Part shown: one piece after another, positions 50,688-59,503 of the stretch | Layout of the letters: every line of letters begins with the position of its first letter | Numbering within the stretch: the first letter of the stretch is position 1 | Assembly: GCA_028284325.1 (NCBI GenBank) | Contig: JANQRX010000001.1 | Span: 124,001-188,000, forward strand | Direction of reading: 5' to 3' | From: Bauldia sp. | GTDB taxonomy: Bacteria > Pseudomonadota > Alphaproteobacteria > Rhizobiales > Kaistiaceae | DNA: 64,000 bases | Position numbers and translations under genes: made by a program | The notes under the pieces: model-generated | What the model saw: the letters and a program-made list of their open reading frames with translations, nothing else | What the model was told of the DNA's origin: nothing | Databases searched by the model: none

Positions 50688-52546
50688 GACGCGAGCTCTG
50701 CCGATCTGGCGGCCGGCGCCGCTCGTGTGGCCAGATCCGGCACGGCCGCCAGGAGATCACGGGTGTAGGCGTGGTGCGGCCGTTCGAAGACGTCGTCCGT
50801 GTCCGCGTACTCGACAATCTGCCCGGCATGCATGACCGCCACGCGGTCGCACAGCGATCGGATGATCCTGAGATCGTGGGTGATGAACAGCAGCGATAGC
50901 CCGCGCTGGCCCCGCAACGTCTTGAGGAGCTCGATGATCTGACCCTGGACCGACACGTCGAGCGCCGATGTCGGCTCGTCGCAGATGAGGAGCCGGGGTT
51001 CCAGCGCCAGCGCCCGTGCGATCACGACGCGCTGCAATTGCCCGCCGCTGACTTCGTGCGGGAATCGCCGGGCAAGTTCGTCCGGGAGGCCGACCGTGTC
51101 CAGCAACGCGCGGACGCGGTCCCGGCGCTCGCCGGCACGGCCTTCGCCATGAATGTCGAGCGGCTCGCGAATCTGGTCGCCGATCCGCATGCGCGGGTCC
51201 GTCGCCAGGAACGGGCTTTGCGGAACGAGCTGGACGCTGCGCGCGAAGGCCCGGTGCGCCGCCGACCCGACGGGCGGCACCGGCTCGCCGTCGAACAGGA
51301 CCGTGCCGTCGCTTGGCGCCTCCACGCCGAGAGCAAGCTTGGCGACGGTCGATTTGCCCGATCCGCTCTCGCCGATCAGCGCCACGGCTTCGCCTTCGCC
51401 GAGATCGAGGTCGATCTGGTCGACGGCGCGGAACAGCGTATGCCCGGAAAGGAACGATCCGTGCGCGCCGATCCGGTAGTCGCAGCTCGCGCCCGTCAAC
51501 TGCATGAGCGCGTCGCCCGCGCGCGGGACCGCTTCCCGTGCGGCAACGGGTTCGGCTACCGCGGCGGGCACCGGCTCGGCCGGATTGTGGCACGCGCGAA
51601 GAGTCGGGCCCGCGTCGTCGCGGAGCAGGGCCGGCAAGTCCTCGCTGCATTTGTCGAGCCGGCGCGGGCAGCGCGGCGCAAACGCGCAACCCGCCGGCCG
51701 CTCGGCCGGCAGCGGGACGCGGCCACCGATGGAGTGCAACCGGCCACCACGCTTCGTGGGCATCGATTTGATCAGCCCTTGCGTGTAGGGGTGCACGGCG
51801 GAACGGAGGATGGCCTCCGTGGGGCCGTATTCGACGATGCGCCCGGCATACATGACGGCGATCTCGTCACAGATGTTGGCGATGACGCCGAGGTCGTGGG
51901 AGACGAACACCACGCCCATGTCGGTCTCGTCGCGCAGCCGGCCGATGAGGTCGAGGATCTGGGCCTGGACCGTCACGTCGAGCGCGGTTGTCGGCTCGTC
52001 GGCGAACAGGAGCCGCGGCCGGCCGGCGAGCGCCAGCGCGATCAGGACGCGCTGGTTCTGCCCGCCCGACAACTGAAAGGGATACTCGCGGAAGCGGCGC
52101 TGCGGCTCCGGAATCCCGACGTGCTCCAGGAGCTCCATCGCGATCTCCGTCGCTTCTCCGGTCCTGACGTCGCGCAGCCGCCGTATCGTGTCGACGAGCT
52201 GCCCGCCGATCGTGGCGATCGGGTTCAGGGACGCCCCGGCATCCTGGAAGATCATCGCCGCCTCGCGGCCGCGCGCCTCCTCGATGGTGCGTCTGGCGCG
52301 CCCGGTGACGGTCTTGCCGTTGATGGCAACGGTGCCGTCGGTGCGCCATCGCTCCGGCAGAAGCCCCATCGACGCGAGACAGAACACCGACTTTCCGCTG
52401 CCGCTCTCGCCGACAAGCCCGACGATCCGGCCGGCGGCGACATCGAGGTCGATGTCCTGCAGGATCGGCAGATGGCCGCCCTCCTGCTCGATCGTCACGC
52501 CGAGCCCGGAGACCGAAAGCGGCATTGCGGGACGTCCGGCGGTCAT
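50684..52546 (-). CDS. Peptide-type ABC transporter, fused DppD-DppF ATPase
   Basis: This 620-residue protein has two complete ATPase domains. The first has Walker A LVGESGSGKSVFC, signature QLSGGQNQRVLIA and Walker B LLFADEPTTALDV, and ends in an OppD-type cysteine motif (AFAPRCPRRLDKCSEDLPAL). The second has Walker A LIGESGSGKSTVA, signature EVSGGQLQRVVIA and Walker B LLICDEPTSALDV. Most Dpp/Opp systems use two separate ATPases; here they are one polypeptide, as in GsiA/YejF-type transporters. ATG 52546 has AGGGG 5 nt upstream and is preferred over a GTG six bases earlier. It overlaps the DppB gene by ATGA. Confidence 0.93.
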   Translation of the reverse strand: MTAGRPAMPLSVSGLGVTIEQEGGHLPILQDIDLDVAAGRIVGLVGESGSGKSVFCLASMGLLPERWRTDGTVAINGKTVTGRARRTIEEARGREAAMIFQDAGASLNPIATIGGQLVDTIRRLRDVRTGEATEIAMELLEHVGIPEPQRRFREYPFQLSGGQNQRVLIALALAGRPRLLFADEPTTALDVTVQAQILDLIGRLRDETDMGVVFVSHDLGVIANICDEIAVMYAGRIVEYGPTEAILRSAVHPYTQGLIKSMPTKRGGRLHSIGGRVPLPAERPAGCAFAPRCPRRLDKCSEDLPALLRDDAGPTLRACHNPAEPVPAAVAEPVAAREAVPRAGDALMQLTGASCDYRIGAHGSFLSGHTLFRAVDQIDLDLGEGEAVALIGESGSGKSTVAKLALGVEAPSDGTVLFDGEPVPPVGSAAHRAFARSVQLVPQSPFLATDPRMRIGDQIREPLDIHGEGRAGERRDRVRALLDTVGLPDELARRFPHEVSGGQLQRVVIARALALEPRLLICDEPTSALDVSVQGQIIELLKTLRGQRGLSLLFITHDLRIIRSLCDRVAVMHAGQIVEYADTDDVFERPHHAYTRDLLAAVPDLATRAAPAARSAELAS

Positions 52547-52572
52547 GGGCACCCCTGCGCTGCGGGTGGGAT

Positions 52573-52599
52573 GCGCCGGCGAGGTGACCCCGCCGGCGC
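52573..52599 (-). terminator. Strong hairpin after binding-protein gene
   Basis: GCGCCGGCG and CGCCGGCGC pair over 9 bp, extended to 12 bp with one A-C mismatch around loop TGA. On the minus strand it starts 15 nt after the binding-protein stop and ends 26 nt before the ATPase gene. No U-run follows. Confidence 0.55.
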
Positions 52600-52614
52600 G
52601 TCGTCAACCTACCC

Positions 52615-54150
52615 TCAGACGTTGGTCGGACCGAAGTCCATGTACGGCAGGCTGTAGGGCTGCCAGTCCAGGTTCTTCTTCTTGCCGTAGAGCCACAGCT
52701 CCTGGAACAGGATCGCGCCGATCGGGTCGTCGAACTCCCAGATGCGCTGCATCGTCTCGAAGGCCTCGCGGCGCTTGGCCTTGTCGGGCTCGTGCTCGAG
52801 CACGAGGCCGGCTTGCGCAAACGTCTCGTTGTGCCACTTCCAGCCACGGCCGTCGATCACGCTGGGCTTGAAGATACGCCAGATGATGGTCGCCGGGTCC
52901 TGCCACAGCATCGTCGCCGACATGTTGCGGATGCTGTGATGGGCCTTGGTGATCTGCGACCAGTTCTCGCGGATGTTCAGTTCGACCTTGATGCCGATCG
53001 ATTGCCACATCGCGGTCAGCACCTCGGCGATCGCGATCTCGTTTTCGAGAACGTTCGACAGGAGCGGATAGTCGACCGTCTCGCCGCCGTAGCCGGACAT
53101 CTTCAGTTCCTCGCGCGCGCGATCGAGGTCATAGGCCGGCTGCGGATAGTCGGGCGCGTAGATCTCGCCGAAGGTCGGCGCCTGCAGCCCGTTGGGCACC
53201 GAAGCGCGGCCGCCGTAGAGCGACTGCACGATGGCTTCGCGATCGATCGCCAGGGTGAGGGCGCGGCGGAAGTGCACGTCCTTCATGATCGGCGCCGCGG
53301 AGTCGCCCTGGTTGAAGATGATGATACGGATCTTCGAACCCGGTCCACCGACGACCTCCACGTCGTCGAACCGGTCGATGGTCGAGATTTGATCCGGTGG
53401 CACGACGGTGATGACGTCGAAATCCCCGGACGCCAGACCTGCGACCCGCGCCGCGACTTCCGGGACCTCGATGAAGCGCACGGAGGCGACGTTGGGGCTG
53501 CCGCGGAAGTGGTCTTCGAACGCGACCAGCTCGATAGCCTCGGTGCCGATGCTGCCCACGCGGAACGGACCGGTGCCGACCGGCGCCAGACCCCACGCCG
53601 CATAGTCGGCCGCATCCTTGTAGGCGCGCTTGCTGACCACCTCGCCGCTCCACATCGAGAACCGCTGCTCCATCAGCGGGTCGACGTCCTTCATGACGAT
53701 GCGCACGGTGGTGTCGTCGACGGCGTGGGTTTCGGCGATGTTGGAGAAGAACTGCGCCAGGCGCCGGGGCCCTTCCGCCTCGCGCCGTTCGTTGCTGAAC
53801 GTGAACGCGACGTCCTCGCCGGTCATGGTGTCGCCGTTGTGGAACTTGACGCCTTCGCGCAGCTTGAAGACCACCTCGCGATGGTCACTGATCGACCATG
53901 AGGTCGCGAGACCCGGCGACAGCGCCATCTGGTTGTGGAAGTCGGGCTCGATCAGCTTGTCGAAGATGTTGTAGCTGATCGGCACGGCGATATCGCTGGT
54001 GTCGCGTCCGGGGCTTATGTTCTCCGGCAGCTTGTTCACAGCCACGGTAACGGCGCGGCTGCCGGCGGCAAAGGATAGGCGGGGCAACGCCGCGGTTCCG
54101 GCGATCGCGCCCATCCCTTGCAAGAGTTGTCGTCTGGCCAATGTGAACAT
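52615..54150 (-). CDS. Peptide/organic-solute ABC transporter substrate-binding protein (family 5)
   Basis: This 511-residue protein has a twin-arginine-like signal (LARRQLLQGMGAIAGTAALP). The mature part carries family-5 features: YNIFDKLIEPDFHNQMALSP, LREGVKFHNGDTMTGEDVAF, VGTGPFRVGSIGTEAIELVA, FRRALTLAIDREAIVQSLYG and WQSIGIKVELNIRENWSQIT. Family 5 proteins bind peptides, nickel complexes, opines or oligosaccharides in the periplasm. The gene follows the regulator by 18 nt and is separated from the ATPase gene by a hairpin. The neighbouring M14 amidohydrolase suggests an N-acylated or peptide-like ligand. Confidence 0.92.
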   Translation of the reverse strand: MFTLARRQLLQGMGAIAGTAALPRLSFAAGSRAVTVAVNKLPENISPGRDTSDIAVPISYNIFDKLIEPDFHNQMALSPGLATSWSISDHREVVFKLREGVKFHNGDTMTGEDVAFTFSNERREAEGPRRLAQFFSNIAETHAVDDTTVRIVMKDVDPLMEQRFSMWSGEVVSKRAYKDAADYAAWGLAPVGTGPFRVGSIGTEAIELVAFEDHFRGSPNVASVRFIEVPEVAARVAGLASGDFDVITVVPPDQISTIDRFDDVEVVGGPGSKIRIIIFNQGDSAAPIMKDVHFRRALTLAIDREAIVQSLYGGRASVPNGLQAPTFGEIYAPDYPQPAYDLDRAREELKMSGYGGETVDYPLLSNVLENEIAIAEVLTAMWQSIGIKVELNIRENWSQITKAHHSIRNMSATMLWQDPATIIWRIFKPSVIDGRGWKWHNETFAQAGLVLEHEPDKAKRREAFETMQRIWEFDDPIGAILFQELWLYGKKKNLDWQPYSLPYMDFGPTNV

Positions 54151-54168
54151 GTTTTCCTCCCTGAGAGT

Positions 54169-55230
54169 CTACGGCTTGGCGGTGCTCTTCCGGACCGCAA
54201 GCCGTGGGTGATCGAGACGGGCCGCCGACGGCGCGCCAGGATTCTGAAGGCGCCAATCGATGAGCTCTCGAATGGCTTCGGCGATCTGCCGGGGTTTGCG
54301 GGCAACCGAGGTGAAGAAGCCGCCGTCGCCGTCGGTGTCGTCGATCGCCCGCAGGCGCACGACGCTGACATCGCCCGGCACGACGATGTTTAGACGGTCG
54401 AACGTGTCCTTCAGTTCGCGGCCGCTGAACCGGCCCGAGACCACGTAGGCGGTCGGCGAACCAGCGGATGTATCGGTATCGGTCAACGCGTCTGCGATCG
54501 CACGGCCACCGCCATCGTCATCGCCCCGGTCGACGGCGAGAATGGGTGCGGACTCGGCGCGCCACGCCGCGGCGTAGAGCAGGAAGATGCGCTCGATTTC
54601 GTCGTAGCCGGCCGCACCTGCGCTGCGCTCGGAGATCAGGCCGACGCGCGTGTGTCCGAGGTCGCGCAGATGGTCGACGGCCAGCCTGACGCTCGCGAGG
54701 CGATCGCGCAGCACGAGGTCCACATCCATGCGTTCGAGGTTGCGGCCCTCGACGATGACGTGCCGGGCGCATTGCTTCACGCTTGCCATGAAGCGCGAGG
54801 AGATGATCGAGCGCCGCGGTTGCAGCACGCAGACGTCGAAGCTGTTCTGGCCGAGCAGGGCCTCGATGCTGCTGGAGTCGTTGTACGAGATCGAAACGGC
54901 GGACGCGCCGCGGCCCGAGAGGTCGTCGTAGACCGCCGACGCCACCTCGTCGCCGCGCCCGCTGCTCATGGTGTGGGTCAGCAACAGGATGCGGGCGTCC
55001 TCGATGCCGACGCGTTTCGTGTCGCCGAGCTTGCCGGCGACGAACGTGCCGCGCCCGACCTGGGTTTCGACGATGCCTTCCCGCTTCAGGGCGTCGACGG
55101 CGCTCTGGACGGCGAACTGCGTCGCGCTGAAGCGCCGCATCAGTTCGCGCACCGTCGGCAGGCGTGAGTCGTAGCGTTCTGCGGCGATCTCGTCACGAAG
55201 CGTTGCAACGATGGAATCGGCTTCGGCCAC
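54169..55230 (-). CDS. GntR helix-turn-helix regulator with LacI-type sensor domain
   Basis: This 353-residue protein has an N-terminal GntR-type winged helix (IVATLRDEIAAERYDSRLPT, VRELMRRFSATQFAVQSAVD, ALKREGIVETQVGRGTFVAG) fused to a periplasmic-binding-protein-like domain of the LacI/AraR type (ARILLLTHTMSSGRGDEVAS, VRLAVDHLRDLGHTRVGLIS, TAYVVSGRFSGRELKDTFDR). This architecture is that of AraR-like regulators that sense sugars or small ligands. GTG 55230 has GGAG 7 nt upstream. It is the first gene of the importer operon and is divergent from the M14 hydrolase gene, so it probably controls both. Confidence 0.88.
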   Translation of the reverse strand: MAEADSIVATLRDEIAAERYDSRLPTVRELMRRFSATQFAVQSAVDALKREGIVETQVGRGTFVAGKLGDTKRVGIEDARILLLTHTMSSGRGDEVASAVYDDLSGRGASAVSISYNDSSSIEALLGQNSFDVCVLQPRRSIISSRFMASVKQCARHVIVEGRNLERMDVDLVLRDRLASVRLAVDHLRDLGHTRVGLISERSAGAAGYDEIERIFLLYAAAWRAESAPILAVDRGDDDGGGRAIADALTDTDTSAGSPTAYVVSGRFSGRELKDTFDRLNIVVPGDVSVVRLRAIDDTDGDGGFFTSVARKPRQIAEAIRELIDWRLQNPGAPSAARLDHPRLAVRKSTAKP

Positions 55231-55262
55231 TGGTCGTCTCCGGTGTCGATCCGTTTGTACGA

Positions 55263-55298
55263 CAACCAATCAATCATATCAACCAATTATTTTGATTG
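55263..55298. promoter_or_regulatory. AT-rich repeat cluster in divergent promoter region
   Basis: CAACCAAT occurs twice at 17-nt spacing (55263 and 55280). CAATCAA (55267-55273) faces TTGATTG (55292-55298) as an inverted pair. This AT-rich block between the hybrid regulator and the M14 gene contrasts with the GC-rich surroundings and is a candidate operator for the regulator. Confidence 0.4.
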
Positions 55299-55397
55299 AC
55301 TTTGGTCACCATCGTCCGAAGGATGGCGCGAGGTCGCTTCGCCCACCGTCTCGGGCGTGGCCGGCGCCGCCATCGGCGCCTCAGGGAGGACGACGTG

Positions 55398-56357
55398 ATG
55401 TCCGAGTTGCTGCTCGACGATCTGTCGCGTCGGTATCTGCGCGTCGACGACGCGCCCGCGGCCATCGACGCCTACCGCGAGGGCAACACCGGTATCCCTT
55501 ACGTCTGGACGTTTGAGTCCGGCCGGCCTGGACCGCATGCCGTGATCTGCGCCATCATGCACGGCAACGAGATCGCCGGCGCCGCGGTTCTCGATCGGCT
55601 GATGCGGGCCGCGGTCCGACCGATCGCCGGGACGTTGTCGCTGTGCTTCGCCAACCCCGCCGCCTACGCCCGGTTCGACCGGCACAACCCCCATCGCGGC
55701 CGCGACATCGACATCGACCTCAACCGCGTCTGGGGTCCCGAACTCTGCGACGACAGTCGGGACGAGGCCGAGATCCGCCGCGCCCGCGAACTACGACCCT
55801 TGTTCGAGGCCGCCGACTACCTGCTTGATCTGCACTCCATGCAGGCGCCGGGCCCTGCGACCGCGGTCGTCCAGGATACCGGGCGGACGCTGGACCTTGC
55901 ACGACGGCTCGATGTCGTTCCGATCATCGTGACCGGCGAGGTCCACGATCCGTCGTCCATCAGGTTGCGCAATTTCGGCCGGTTCGGCGATCCGGCGGCC
56001 AGCGCGACCGCCCTGCAGATCGAGGCCGGCCAGCACTGGCACGCCGAGACGGTGGACGTTGCCGAGGACGTGACCTACCGGTTTCTCGAGATGCTGGGCC
56101 TGCTCCCCGCGATCGACAGGCCGCCGCGCCATGAGCAGAAGATCCTGAAGATCATCGACATTCCGCGCTGCGACGGGCCCGGATTCGCTTTCCGTGACGA
56201 TTTCCCCAACGGCGCCTTCTTTCCCGAGGCCGGCACGCTGATCGCGACGGAAGGGGAACGGGAAATCCGTACACCGGTGGACGACTGCTACCTGATCATG
56301 CCGGTGCATTTCCGTCGCCCGTCGGGAACGATCGGCCGATTTGCGGTGCGCGCGTGA
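55398..56357 (+). CDS. M14-family succinylglutamate desuccinylase/aspartoacylase-like amidohydrolase
   Basis: This 319-residue protein shows the zinc-binding and catalytic features of the AstE/AspA group: VICAIMHGNEIAGAAVLDRL (His and Glu ligands), DIDIDLNRVWGPELCDD (substrate-binding Asn-Arg) and YLLDLHSMQAPGPATAVVQ (third ligand His). A conserved Glu in LQIEAGQHW is the likely catalytic base. The family cleaves N-acyl groups from amino acids or related amides. ATG 55398 has GGGAGG upstream; longer starts give unconserved arginine-rich sequence. It is divergent from the peptide-type importer, so it probably deacylates the imported compound. Confidence 0.88.
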   Translation: MSELLLDDLSRRYLRVDDAPAAIDAYREGNTGIPYVWTFESGRPGPHAVICAIMHGNEIAGAAVLDRLMRAAVRPIAGTLSLCFANPAAYARFDRHNPHRGRDIDIDLNRVWGPELCDDSRDEAEIRRARELRPLFEAADYLLDLHSMQAPGPATAVVQDTGRTLDLARRLDVVPIIVTGEVHDPSSIRLRNFGRFGDPAASATALQIEAGQHWHAETVDVAEDVTYRFLEMLGLLPAIDRPPRHEQKILKIIDIPRCDGPGFAFRDDFPNGAFFPEAGTLIATEGEREIRTPVDDCYLIMPVHFRRPSGTIGRFAVRA

Positions 56358-56381
56358 ACGGCGATTGATCTCTAACCCGCG

Positions 56382-57431
56382 TCAGGCGGCCCGCGATCCG
56401 TCGGCGGCGAACAGATGGGCGCGTGAAGGCGCGAAGCCGATCCGCACCTCACCGCCCGCGTCCAGCCCGTCGGGATCGGCGACCTTCATCGTCACCTGCT
56501 GGCCGCCCGGGGTGTTCAGGTAGATAAGCGCGTATTCGCCGAGGTTCTCGACGATCTCGATCTCCGCCGCGATCGGTCCCTCCGGGTCGGGCTGCAGGTG
56601 TTCCGGGCGCACGCCGAGCGTCGTGGCGTCGCCGCCGGCGATGGACACCGTTCCGCCCCCGAGGTCGTCGCCGAAACGGATGTGGCCGGCGTCGGGCTCG
56701 ACGGCGAAGAGGTTCATCTTCGGCGAACCGATGAAACCCGCCACGAACAGGTTCGCCGGCGTGTGATACAGCTCCATCGGCGTGCCGATCTGCTCGACCA
56801 CGCCGTCGTTCAGCACGACGATCCGGTCGGCCATCGTCATCGCCTCCACCTGGTCGTGGGTCACGTAGATCATGGTCGCGTCGAGCGACCTGTGCAGGCG
56901 GGCGATTTCGATACGGGTCTGGACCCGGAGCGCGGCGTCGAGGTTCGACAGCGGTTCGTCGAACAGGAAGACGCCGGGCTCGCGCACGAACGCGCGGCCG
57001 ATCGCAACCCGTTGGCGCTGGCCGCCGGACAGGTGGCTCGGACGGCGGTCGAGATAGTCGCGAATCTGCAGCGTATCGGCGGCGCCGCCCACCTTGCTGT
57101 CGATCTCGTCCTTGGGCCGGCGCGCCAGCCGCATGCTGAACGACATGTTGCCGTGAACGTTCATGTGCGGGTAGAGCGCGTAGGACTGGAAGACCATCGC
57201 CACGCCGCGCCGCGACGGCCGCACGTCGTTCATCCGTTCGCCGCCGATGTAGACGTCGCCGGCGGTGATGTCCTCCAGCCCGGCGATCATGCGCAACAGG
57301 GTCGACTTGCCGCACCCGGACGGCCCCACGAACACGACGAACTCGCCCGACGTGATCTCCAGATCGACGCCGTGCACCACCTCCACGGAACCGTAGGATT
57401 TCCGCACGGCCTTCAGACTCACATCGCTCAT
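56382..57431 (-). CDS. Carbohydrate ABC transporter ATP-binding protein, UgpC/MsmX type
   Basis: This 349-residue ATPase has Walker A FVGPSGCGKSTLL, Q-loop MVFQSYALYPHM, signature HLSGGQRQRVAIG, Walker B GVFLFDEPLSNLDA, H-loop VTHDQVEAMTMAD and a C-terminal TOBE domain (TTLGVRPEHLQPDPEGP). It is the last gene of the minus-strand sugar operon; its ATG overlaps the upstream stop by ATGA. It should energise the permeases encoded at 62667-64000. It resembles the ATPase at 44204. Confidence 0.95.
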   Translation of the reverse strand: MSDVSLKAVRKSYGSVEVVHGVDLEITSGEFVVFVGPSGCGKSTLLRMIAGLEDITAGDVYIGGERMNDVRPSRRGVAMVFQSYALYPHMNVHGNMSFSMRLARRPKDEIDSKVGGAADTLQIRDYLDRRPSHLSGGQRQRVAIGRAFVREPGVFLFDEPLSNLDAALRVQTRIEIARLHRSLDATMIYVTHDQVEAMTMADRIVVLNDGVVEQIGTPMELYHTPANLFVAGFIGSPKMNLFAVEPDAGHIRFGDDLGGGTVSIAGGDATTLGVRPEHLQPDPEGPIAAEIEIVENLGEYALIYLNTPGGQQVTMKVADPDGLDAGGEVRIGFAPSRAHLFAADGSRAA

Positions 57432-59503
57432 AGCTTCAGACCTCGCGCTTGCCGCATCTTCGGATCGGCCAACATCGGCATGAACACGCCGCCGACGACG
57501 GAGCGCGCGCGAAAGCCGTTGGGCCGCGTCAGCTTTCCGGTATCGACGTCGAACCAGTCGGACAGCGGCACCCGGTCGGGTGCGGCGTCGAGCCAGGCGC
57601 CCAGCGGCGCGAGCAGCGCGTCCCGGTCTTCCCGATCATCGGCCAGCGATGCCGCCCAGACCAGCCAGTCCAGCTTGGTGTGCCGCGCGCCGCTGTGCAG
57701 CGGAACCCCGAACGACGACGCTTCTGCGCGATAGCGGGCGATCTCGTCACGGACGACGTCGTCGCCGAACAGACCGAGGCCGAGCACGCGATCCCAGATG
57801 AGGTTGTACTTCAGCGACCACGACTCCGCGCGGTCAAAACACCACCGAGATGTCCCGCCGTCGCGCGCCGCGACCCAGGCCTCGGCCCAGGCGCGCGCGG
57901 TCGCCTGGTAGCGGGCGGCGGATTCGGCGTCGTCGAGCGCGGCGGCAAGCGTTGCCGCGGCGCCGAGCGCGACGATGGCCTTGGCCGACAGGTTGACGTT
58001 GTGCGCCATGGGGCCGTCGAAGTCGTCGGTGCACAGCTGCTGACCGGGATCGTAGCCCTGGTCGATCAGGTACTCGGCCCACGACCGCAGCAGCGGCCAG
58101 TCTTTCGCAAACACCTGGGCGCGGTCGCACAGGTGCGCCAGCGCGCCGACGAGGATCAGCATGTTGCCGCATTCCTCGAACGGCATCTGGTTGTCCTCGG
58201 TGTGCTCGCCGCCGCCATAGACCTGCCCGTTGGCGAGCGGAAAGCGACCGATGTCGTGGGGCGCGTAGGGCCAGGGCCAGGCCGCCGACGCGGCATAGTC
58301 GAGCAACGGCCGCACCTGCGCCTCGAGCAGCGCCGGGCTGAGCAGGAGGAAGAAGGGCGACGACGGATAGGTGAGGTCGACCGTCCCCATGCAGCCGTTG
58401 GAGGAGTTCTCCTTGCTGAAGTAGAGCAGCGTGCCGTCGCGCTCCGCTGCCAGCATGTGGGCGCCGATACATTGCCGGAAGGCGAGGGTCGCGAGCCGAA
58501 CGAACGTCGCGTCGCCGACCCGGGCAAGGTCGCGCGCGAGGTCGGCATCGAAGGCGGCGCACCGCTCCACGAGATCGTCATGATCGGACCACGCAGCGGC
58601 GATCATCGAAATTGCCGAAGGATGCGTGCGGTGCCAGTAGGGGCGAAGGCGTTCCCCAAAATACTCCAGGGCCCGGACATGGTCGTAGGCCGCTGCGACC
58701 GACCATGCGGCCTGTCCGCTGACTTCGCCGAAGTCGGTCACCCACGCCCCGACGACGAGGGGCGCGCGGTCGTGGCGGGTGCCGTCGGGATCGATCGCCT
58801 CACCGCCCGACGCCGGGGCGGGCATGGCAAGGGGGCTTCCGTCGCGGGCGCCGTCGCGCTCAGGGATCGAACCGGACCGCGCAAAGGCGCGGCGGAGCGT
58901 CAGGGCCTCGCCGATGGCGCCCACCGCCTCGCGCCCGGGCGACGGCGACAGGTGCACATAGCCCCAGTCGATGAACACCTCGTCGCCGCCGCGCCCGAGC
59001 AGCGGCTGGTCGACCGAGCCCATCCACAGCGATTGCGCGCCGGACCATCTGTGCCGGCCCCACACCACCCGCTGTTCGATCCGGTCGACCGAGACCACGG
59101 CGGACATGTCGACATAGGCCTGCACCTGGTGCTGCTTGCCGTCGGTGACGTCGAGCGCGATGTCCACATACGTCAGCGGCCGCGCCATGACGTCGAGGTC
59201 GTGGGGCAGGGACGGGCTGAGAAACGCCACCTCCAGGGCAACCCCGGCGGCGGTGAAGCGATAGGTCGACCGCGTCGCGGTGATCGTGAGGTCCGTCTGT
59301 TCCATGGCCGGGATCGCCGGACCGGACCGCTCCGCCCGCCCCATGAAGCGGTACGTGACCCCGTCGATGCGGATGAGACCGCAGAGGCTCTGGTTGCGCC
59401 CCGTCCAATGCGTCGGCCAGACCTCGGCCAGCCGGTCACCGGCGGACCAGATGCTGAAGAACGGATCGTGGACGATCAGGGGCACGGCCGGTGCGCGCGT
59501 CAT
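57428..59503 (-). CDS. DUF4965/DUF5127-type (glutaminase-like, GtaA family) protein
   Basis: This 691-residue protein starts MTRAPAVPLIVHDPFFSIWS. It has an N-terminal beta domain with YRFMGRAERSGPAIPAMEQT and LSPSLPHDLDVMARPLTYVD. A large alpha-toroid domain follows (NGCMGTVDLTYPSSPFFLLL, WPYAPHDIGRFPLANGQVYG, HNVNLSAKAIVALGAAATLA, WSLKYNLIWDRVLGLGLF). These are the features of the DUF4965/DUF5127/DUF1793 'glutaminase A' family. Despite the name, many members occur in glycan-degradation loci. There is no signal peptide, so a cytoplasmic role is likely. It overlaps both neighbours by ATGA, between a GH2 enzyme and the importer ATPase. It may act on the imported glycoside; activity unknown. 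Confidence 0.8.
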   Translation of the reverse strand: MTRAPAVPLIVHDPFFSIWSAGDRLAEVWPTHWTGRNQSLCGLIRIDGVTYRFMGRAERSGPAIPAMEQTDLTITATRSTYRFTAAGVALEVAFLSPSLPHDLDVMARPLTYVDIALDVTDGKQHQVQAYVDMSAVVSVDRIEQRVVWGRHRWSGAQSLWMGSVDQPLLGRGGDEVFIDWGYVHLSPSPGREAVGAIGEALTLRRAFARSGSIPERDGARDGSPLAMPAPASGGEAIDPDGTRHDRAPLVVGAWVTDFGEVSGQAAWSVAAAYDHVRALEYFGERLRPYWHRTHPSAISMIAAAWSDHDDLVERCAAFDADLARDLARVGDATFVRLATLAFRQCIGAHMLAAERDGTLLYFSKENSSNGCMGTVDLTYPSSPFFLLLSPALLEAQVRPLLDYAASAAWPWPYAPHDIGRFPLANGQVYGGGEHTEDNQMPFEECGNMLILVGALAHLCDRAQVFAKDWPLLRSWAEYLIDQGYDPGQQLCTDDFDGPMAHNVNLSAKAIVALGAAATLAAALDDAESAARYQATARAWAEAWVAARDGGTSRWCFDRAESWSLKYNLIWDRVLGLGLFGDDVVRDEIARYRAEASSFGVPLHSGARHTKLDWLVWAASLADDREDRDALLAPLGAWLDAAPDRVPLSDWFDVDTGKLTRPNGFRARSVVGGVFMPMLADPKMRQARGLKL

